Below, piece by piece: positions 6,254 to 11,299 of a stretch of DNA of 11,299 nucleotides. Numbering within the stretch: the first letter of the stretch is position 1; the number at the start of each line of letters is the position of its first letter. Origin of the DNA: Clostridia bacterium (GTDB taxonomy: Bacteria > Bacillota > Clostridia > TANB77 > UBA1234); the NCBI GenBank assembly GCA_900765095.1, contig CAAFRB010000035.1, forward strand, positions 1 to 11,299, read 5' to 3'. Under the pieces are notes generated by a model, which saw only the letters and a program-made list of their open reading frames with translations, made no database searches and had not been told where the DNA came from. The position numbers and the translations under genes are program-made.

Positions 6254-7344
6254 AAAAAAATCTTTTATTCATTATAGATAATTTGAAAGGTGGTGGAGCA
6301 GAAAGGATATTGATAACAATACTTCAACATCTTGATGCAAAAAAATATAATGTAGATCTTTTTTTAATAAATAGAGAGGGTGTTTATCTTGATAGTGTTC
6401 CTCGGAATATATGTTTATATTCTGCTTTGGGGGATTCAAATCTGCTAATAAATAAAATTAAGAGACGTATTTTACTAACGTTTCCTAGCTTGTTCTATAT
6501 CTTTCATATAAGGAAACTATACGATTGTTATATTGCTTTTAGAGAGGATACTGCTACCAGAATTTTATTTAAAGCTCCTGCTACTGCGCAAAGAGTGGCT
6601 TGGCTACATACAGATTTAATAAAGCATACCTACTGTAAAACAACTAATAAGCGGAGATATTTTCGTGACCTTCCTTCTTTAAATCAAATAGTATGTGTTT
6701 CTAAAGCTTGTCAAAAGACATTGATAAATTTATGCCCTGCTGTCAAAAATAAATCGATTGTTTTATATAATCCTATTGATATTTCTGATATTATACAAAA
6801 ATCAAATGTACATATTAATGTACCATTTAGTCGGGATAGAATAAATTTATTGGCTGTAGGTAGGATTGACAAAGGTAAAAATCATCGATTTTTGATTGAG
6901 TGTATGCCTTTATTGTTGAACAAGGGAAATTTTACATTATGGATTTTAGGGGTGGGGCCTTTACAAGTTGAGTTGGAAAAACTGAGAGATGATATGGGAT
7001 TGCAAGATTATGTACATTTTTTAGGGTTTAAAGAAAATCCATATCCTTTAATAAAATCCTGTGACGTATTTGTTTTATCTTCCCTATATGAAGGATTACC
7101 GACTGTAATAATAGAAGCTTTAATTTTAGAAAGAAATATTGTTTCCTCTCCTTGTGTAGGTGCTGAAGAAGTATTGTGTAATGGAGAGTTTGGATATGTG
7201 GCTTCATTGGATATAAATTCTTTTTCGGAAGCAATTTGTAAAGCGTCAGAACATTCTTTGTTGATATCCACTAAATTAAGGCATAGATTATCTGATTTTG
7301 ATTTGAATCAGCAAATATGTAAAGTTAATACTTTATTTAGATGA
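6250..7344 (+). CDS. Family 4 glycosyltransferase
   Basis: A 364-residue GT-B fold enzyme, retaining type, acting on the cytoplasmic face during repeat-unit assembly. The N-terminal domain has the glycine-rich NLKGGGAERI at 11-20 typical of GT4 acceptor domains. The C-terminal domain has LLAVGRIDKGKNH at about 200-211, ILGVGP at 232-237, VHFLGF at 255-260, and the EX7E motif as E281 and E289 in EGLPTVIIEA, which contacts the donor nucleotide-sugar. It has the usual family length and no damage. ATG at 6250 overlaps the previous stop in an ATGA, and its own end overlaps the next gene the same way, so translation is probably coupled. The donor sugar is not predictable. Confidence 0.92.
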   Translation: MKKNLLFIIDNLKGGGAERILITILQHLDAKKYNVDLFLINREGVYLDSVPRNICLYSALGDSNLLINKIKRRILLTFPSLFYIFHIRKLYDCYIAFREDTATRILFKAPATAQRVAWLHTDLIKHTYCKTTNKRRYFRDLPSLNQIVCVSKACQKTLINLCPAVKNKSIVLYNPIDISDIIQKSNVHINVPFSRDRINLLAVGRIDKGKNHRFLIECMPLLLNKGNFTLWILGVGPLQVELEKLRDDMGLQDYVHFLGFKENPYPLIKSCDVFVLSSLYEGLPTVIIEALILERNIVSSPCVGAEEVLCNGEFGYVASLDINSFSEAICKASEHSLLISTKLRHRLSDFDLNQQICKVNTLFR

Positions 7345-8723
7345 TAAGTTTTACGTGGAAATATTCCATTTTTCAAGTAATACAGATTTTTATTATTATT
7401 TGCTATTTTCTCCAATTTTTATTTTGTATTGGATTTGGATATAATGATGTAACAATTAATATACTACAATATGAATTGTTACTCATTTTTTTGTGGTCAC
7501 TTTTTTCTGCGATACATGAAAGTGGAACATTCAATTTGTATGTTCTTTTTCTATATATGCTATGTGTGTTTATTTATTCGCGTATATTCTTGGATATTTA
7601 TGGTTTGTTTAATTGGACATGGGCAGATAAATATAATGATTTCATTTTCCCTATAAACGTACAGTTTCAAATATTAATATTGTTAACATTTTCATTGCTA
7701 TTTATGCATCTTGGATGCTTGATGGGTAGAAAATATTTGTCTTATAGAAAGATAAATTTTGAATATTCGAGGTATCTAGATAAAATATCTACTTTCTTAT
7801 TTCTATTCTCCGTTCCAGGTACTTTTATTAAATATTTGATTCAGTTTAAAGCTGTGTTGGAGCATGGATATTTAGCTGTATATGATGGAACTATTGCAAA
7901 TTTGAAATATCCAATATGGACGACGGGAGCAATATCTATTTTTGAATTTTCATATTGCTTATTTTTAGCATCGAAACCTTCTAAAAAGAAGTTCTTTATC
8001 ATATCGTCAATTTTCTTTGCTTTAAGAATTGCAGATGTTTTAAAGGGTGGACGTTCTAAACTATTTTTACCTATTATATTTTTATTATGGTATTATTATT
8101 CATTTTATTCTGAACAACAAAAACAAAAAATAGGCAAATTATTATTGATTTCAATTGTGTGTATTATTCTGTCACAAGTATTATTGGAGTTCCGGAGGGG
8201 GGACGTTGATACTGGTTATGATTCTGATTTATTTATGATGTTTTTTTCTCAACAAGGGGTTTCGTTATTAGTATTTGCATATATGATATTTTATAAATCA
8301 ACATTTGTAAATACTGGATTACCATATATTTTGTATCCTTTATCCTTAACATCAACTTTTGAAGGTCAATCTATGGAATTTGTGGAGCAAACTAATAGTT
8401 TAGGACATCGATTGACTTATTTTTTAGCACCGGATGCATACTTGGGGGGAGAGGGAGTTGGTTCTAGTTTTCTCGGAGAGTTTTGGGATTTGGGATTAAT
8501 CGGATTTCTACTAATGAGTTTTTTAGCTGGATATATTATTCGTTATTTTGAGAAAAGTGTTCGTAATACTCGTGTTATCATGTTTTTGGCTTTTATATTA
8601 GTTCCTAATATAGTGTATATGCCTCGTGCTTCATTTTTCCCTTCATTGATAAATATTTTGATATTCTTATTTTTTTATAGTTTAATTCTATATGTTCCGA
8701 AACTTAAAATAAAATTCATTTAG
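7341..8723 (+). CDS. wzy: Wzy-type polysaccharide polymerase
   Basis: A 460-residue integral membrane protein with roughly a dozen hydrophobic segments starting near residue 8 (IFQVIQIFIIICYFLQFLF). Segments are separated by short basic loops, such as KPSKKKF and EQQKQKIGK. Larger polar loops lie around 95-110 and 310-375; the second contains SLGHRLTYFLAPDAYLGGEG followed by VGSSFLGEFWDLGLIGFLL. That G-x-G-x-S-S-F-x-x-E-x-W-D-x-G-x-I-G pattern is typical of O-antigen polymerases used in Wzx/Wzy systems. It joins repeat units on the outer face of the inner membrane. Sequence conservation in the family is low, so topology, the motif and the neighbouring wzx carry the call. It starts in an ATGA overlap with the GT4 gene. 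It is the only polymerase candidate in the window. Confidence 0.87.
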   Translation: MISFTWKYSIFQVIQIFIIICYFLQFLFCIGFGYNDVTINILQYELLLIFLWSLFSAIHESGTFNLYVLFLYMLCVFIYSRIFLDIYGLFNWTWADKYNDFIFPINVQFQILILLTFSLLFMHLGCLMGRKYLSYRKINFEYSRYLDKISTFLFLFSVPGTFIKYLIQFKAVLEHGYLAVYDGTIANLKYPIWTTGAISIFEFSYCLFLASKPSKKKFFIISSIFFALRIADVLKGGRSKLFLPIIFLLWYYYSFYSEQQKQKIGKLLLISIVCIILSQVLLEFRRGDVDTGYDSDLFMMFFSQQGVSLLVFAYMIFYKSTFVNTGLPYILYPLSLTSTFEGQSMEFVEQTNSLGHRLTYFLAPDAYLGGEGVGSSFLGEFWDLGLIGFLLMSFLAGYIIRYFEKSVRNTRVIMFLAFILVPNIVYMPRASFFPSLINILIFLFFYSLILYVPKLKIKFI

Positions 8724-8727
8724 TTTT

Positions 8728-9723
8728 ATGCTTATTTCAATTATCATTCCTATATATAATGTTGAAAAATATTTGAACAGATGTTTAGATAGTGTCATGA
8801 AACAGTCTTTTCAGGACATTGAAATTATATTGGTAAACGATGGTTCGACGGATAATAGTGATAATATCATAAAAAGTTATTTATTTGATGAAAGAATTAA
8901 ATATATATATCAGAAAAATAAAGGTTTAAGTGAAGCTCGTAATACAGGATTAAATATAGCATCAGGAGAATATGTTTTATTTTTAGATAGTGATGATTCT
9001 ATAGAGCCTAATACATGTTATGAGTTATCGCAAGTAATAGAGAGATTTGAGGTTGATATAGTGGTTTTTGGTCGATATTTGATAAAGGATTGCATAGAAA
9101 AAGTTAGAGATCCTGCGTATTGGGGAAATAATCTGTTAGATGGTAAGGAATATTTGGTCCAGGCTAAGCTGAATAATCGCTTTAGCGCATCAGCCTGTAA
9201 CAGATTATATAAATTATCATTTTTACGACAAAGAGGGTTGAACTTTAAATCGGGAATTGTTTATGAAGATTTGTTGTTCAATTTCCAATGTATGATACAA
9301 GGGGCACGAGTTTATGTGTTAAATGAATTGTTATATAATTATTATATAGGACGTAACGATAGTATTATTAATACTATAAAAGAAAAGGATTTGGATATTT
9401 TGTTTACTGTTAATGAATTATTTGTGATATATGAAAAATATAAATATCCAGTTATTAAAGATGTTTTTTATTGGATTATTTATGATTGGGTTTCTAATGC
9501 AGTGAGTTATAAATATCCTCGAATAGCCATATTCAATAAGAAAGCTATTTCAATAACTCGAATTATAACTCAAGACTCCAGGTACAAATCAGTTTTATTA
9601 TATTGTAGTACTTGCCATGTAATAGGGTTTAAGAGGAGGATTTTGTCTTGGTTACAGGTAAGAATGTTTTATGTTTACTATTTTTTAATTGGATTATTAG
9701 TTAGAATAAAGAAATTAGCATGA
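8728..9723 (+). CDS. Family 2 glycosyltransferase, second copy type
   Basis: A 331-residue GT-A fold enzyme: ISIIIPIYN at 3-11, LVNDGSTDNS at 35-44, NKGLSEARNTG at 64-74, and the metal-binding LDSDD at 86-90. The middle part NRFSASACNRLYKLSFLRQR followed by EDLLFNF is the common accessory segment of capsule GT2 enzymes. The C-terminus is hydrophobic and basic (YVYYFLIGLLVRIKK) and probably touches the membrane. It differs clearly from the GT2 at 5366 beyond the shared core, so it is a separate enzyme for another linkage, not a recent duplicate. It is the only biosynthetic gene that does not overlap its predecessor: four bases separate it from the wzy stop. Its end overlaps the next gene in ATGA. 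Confidence 0.92.
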   Translation: MLISIIIPIYNVEKYLNRCLDSVMKQSFQDIEIILVNDGSTDNSDNIIKSYLFDERIKYIYQKNKGLSEARNTGLNIASGEYVLFLDSDDSIEPNTCYELSQVIERFEVDIVVFGRYLIKDCIEKVRDPAYWGNNLLDGKEYLVQAKLNNRFSASACNRLYKLSFLRQRGLNFKSGIVYEDLLFNFQCMIQGARVYVLNELLYNYYIGRNDSIINTIKEKDLDILFTVNELFVIYEKYKYPVIKDVFYWIIYDWVSNAVSYKYPRIAIFNKKAISITRIITQDSRYKSVLLYCSTCHVIGFKRRILSWLQVRMFYVYYFLIGLLVRIKKLA

Positions 9724-11096
9724 GAAATGTTGCTGTAATTTTAGCAGGTGGTGTCGGAACTCGTATGGGAGGGACAATGCCTAAACAATTTTTTAAAGTT
9801 TCGGGAAAAACAGTTTTAGAACATACCATTTCTGTATTTGATAACCATCCGCTTATTGATGAAATTGCAATTGTGGTACACCCTAATTATCTTGAAAAAG
9901 TGGAGGAATTGTGTTGCATTAATAATTTTAAGAAAGTAGGACGAATTCTACAAGGAGGAAGTGAACGTTATTATTCAAGTTTGTCAGCTATAAATGCCTA
10001 TGCTTCTACAGAGAATGATATTAATTTAATATTTCATGATAGTGTACGTCCCTTAGTTACTAAAAGAATAATATCAGATTGTATTACTATGTTGGGTAAG
10101 TATGGAGCTGTTGATGTTGCAATTCCTGCAACAGATACCATTATCAAAATGAATCTGAATACGCATGAAATAGAGGATATTCCTAACCGACAATTTTTAT
10201 ACAATGGACAGACCCCACAAGCATTTAAATTATCCGTTATTAGGGAAGCATATAAACGTGCATTGGTAGATCCTAATTTTAAAACAACCGATGATTGTGG
10301 GGTTGTTTTAAAATATATGCCTGATATACCAATAGGAGTTGTACCGGGAGAGAAATTTAATATGAAGTTAACGCATAAAGAAGATTTGTTTTTGTTGGAT
10401 AAGCTTTTTCAATTAAAATCTGTAAGTGATGTTTCTTTATATGGACAAGAAACCGCATTAGAGCATAAAGTTATAGTCATTTTTGGGGGAAGTTATGGTA
10501 TAGGACATAGTATTGCAGAACTGTGTACCGGATTGAAAGCTAAGGTTTATTCGTTTAGTCGAAGTGAGACTGGAACAGATGTTGCTGATGCATCATTAGT
10601 AAAAGAAGCTTTGGAAAAAGTATATCTGATTGAGAAAAAGATTGATTTCGTTATAAATACAGCAGGTATATTATTGAAAATTCCTTTGATGACAATGAAA
10701 TATGATGATATTTTAAATTTAATACGTGTAAATTATTTGGGAGCGATAAATGTGGCGAAGGAATCATTCTCATATTTAGCGAAGTCTCATGGAGGTTTAT
10801 TACTATTTACTTCCAGTTCATATACACGAGGCAGAGCGATGTATAGCCTATATTCATCTTCAAAAGCTGCAATTGTGAATTTAGTTCAGGCTTTATCTGA
10901 AGAATGGAAAAGTTATAATATAAAGATTAATTGTATTAATCCGGAAAGAACTAAAACACCTATGCGTATCCAAAACTTTGGTATAGAACCGGAAAATAGT
11001 TTATTAAGTCCCCAATTTGTTGCAGAAACTTCAATAATGACATTACTTTCTGGATTGACGGGACAAGTTATAGATGTCAGACGTAAAACAGACTGA
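9720..11096 (+). CDS. IspD/TarI-like cytidylyltransferase fused to SDR reductase, predicted CDP-ribitol synthase
   Basis: A 458-residue two-domain enzyme. Residues 1-235 are an IspD/TarI-type CTP:polyol-phosphate cytidylyltransferase, with LAGGVGTRMG at 8-17, PKQF at 21-24, HDSVRPLV at 106-113, QTPQAF at 164-169 and TTDDC at 189-193. Residues 250-458 are a short-chain dehydrogenase, with the cofactor motif GGSYGIG at 256-262, NTAG at 313-316, serines at 365-367 and the catalytic pair Y378/K382. The same order and size occur in Bcs1/Acs1 of Haemophilus influenzae, which reduces ribulose 5-phosphate to ribitol 5-phosphate and couples it to CTP. It is predicted to supply CDP-ribitol for the capsule. 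IspD's usual MEP-pathway role is less likely, given the fusion and the location. The substrate is not proven by sequence alone. The start is an ATGA overlap; the IS66 element begins 7 bases after the stop. Confidence 0.88.
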   Translation: MRNVAVILAGGVGTRMGGTMPKQFFKVSGKTVLEHTISVFDNHPLIDEIAIVVHPNYLEKVEELCCINNFKKVGRILQGGSERYYSSLSAINAYASTENDINLIFHDSVRPLVTKRIISDCITMLGKYGAVDVAIPATDTIIKMNLNTHEIEDIPNRQFLYNGQTPQAFKLSVIREAYKRALVDPNFKTTDDCGVVLKYMPDIPIGVVPGEKFNMKLTHKEDLFLLDKLFQLKSVSDVSLYGQETALEHKVIVIFGGSYGIGHSIAELCTGLKAKVYSFSRSETGTDVADASLVKEALEKVYLIEKKIDFVINTAGILLKIPLMTMKYDDILNLIRVNYLGAINVAKESFSYLAKSHGGLLLFTSSSYTRGRAMYSLYSSSKAAIVNLVQALSEEWKSYNIKINCINPERTKTPMRIQNFGIEPENSLLSPQFVAETSIMTLLSGLTGQVIDVRRKTD

Positions 11097-11103
11097 CTAT
11101 GAA

Positions 11104-11299
11104 GTAAGCAGTCAAAAATTGGCTCATAATTGAAATCTCTATCTTCGCTGCGAACAAAAATTTTAGAATTTATGTATAGCAGTGAAGATCTTGAAAGGTT
11201 TTACTTTCAGTACCAGACCGAGGCTTTGCCTCATGGAGAATCTCTCCAATCGTTTTGTGTTAAGAACAAAGTTCCTTATAACATCTTTCAGAAATGGTA
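11104..11299 (+). mobile_element. IS66-family element, left end, cut by window edge
   Basis: GTAAGCAGTCAAAA begins at 11104 and has the GTAA tip of IS66-family inverted repeats. It is followed 68 bases later by the start of a TnpA-like gene. Only the first 196 bases lie in the window, so the right end and target duplication cannot be checked; the octamer before the end is ACTATGAA (11096-11103). It is in the same orientation as the relic at 2645 and differs from it in sequence, so it is a separate element. Its end pairs with the middle right-end unit at 3448-3458. Confidence 0.8.
11172..11299 (+). CDS. tnpA: IS66-family accessory protein TnpA, N-terminal part
   Basis: An open frame of 42 codons from the ATG at 11172, running off the window. 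It starts MYSSEDLERFYFQYQTEALP and continues through ESLQSFCVKNKVPYNIFQKW. This is the helix-turn-helix-like N-terminus of the small Bacteroides IS66 accessory protein encoded ahead of tnpB and tnpC. It resembles the first 21 residues of the fused frame at 2721 (MASSTDFKNLWKRYQKEGVS) in layout and spacing from the left end. Intact as far as visible. The exact role of TnpA in IS66 transposition is not well settled. Confidence 0.82.
   Translation, partial: MYSSEDLERFYFQYQTEALPHGESLQSFCVKNKVPYNIFQKW

Noticed and set aside
1..11299. CRISPR arrays, tRNA or rRNA genes
   Set aside because: No regularly spaced direct repeats and no recognisable RNA gene sequence were seen on reading the window by eye.

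Overview
The window comes from a Bacteroides-type gut bacterium and covers the start and middle of a capsular polysaccharide (CPS) locus. Three signs point to this genus or a close relative. A gene matching UpxZ follows a 3' tail that fits UpxY, and this pair opens CPS operons in Bacteroides. A TAnnTTTG-type -7 promoter box is present. The IS66-family sequences are of the Bacteroides kind.

Layout, all on the + strand. 1-80: last 25 codons of a probable upxY. 104-589: upxZ. 663-2231: an AAA-ATPase-like/PD-(D/E)XK protein with its own possible promoter. 2242-2644: a probable broken gene of unknown family. 2645-3495: a short, internally deleted IS66-family relic whose reading frame fuses a TnpA N-terminus to a TnpC C-terminus, followed by three tandem copies of an IS66-like right end. 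3497-11096: seven tightly packed AT-rich genes for wzx flippase, CatB-like O-acetyltransferase, GT2, GT4, wzy polymerase, GT2, and a two-domain IspD/TarI-SDR enzyme predicted to make CDP-ribitol. 11104-11299: left end and tnpA start of a second IS66-family element, cut by the window edge.

The genes form a Wzx/Wzy-dependent pathway. The glycosyltransferases build a lipid-linked repeat unit, the acetyltransferase may decorate it, the IspD/SDR enzyme supplies an activated polyol (probably CDP-ribitol), Wzx flips the unit and Wzy polymerises it. No initiating sugar-phosphate transferase and no ribitol-phosphate transferase is visible here, so the locus is expected to continue beyond the downstream IS66 element. 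upxY/upxZ would control elongation of transcription through the operon.

Base composition changes sharply at the IS relic: hand counts give 28 G/C in 60 at 901-960 but 13 in 60 at 3541-3600. The biosynthetic block therefore looks like a cassette of separate origin bracketed by IS66-family ends, one of which lies a single base before the first wzx ATG. I see no clearly new biological system. The most unusual features are the layered IS66 ends, the in-frame TnpA-TnpC deletion fusion, the nuclease-like gene between the regulators and the biosynthetic genes, and the predicted ribitol-phosphate chemistry.
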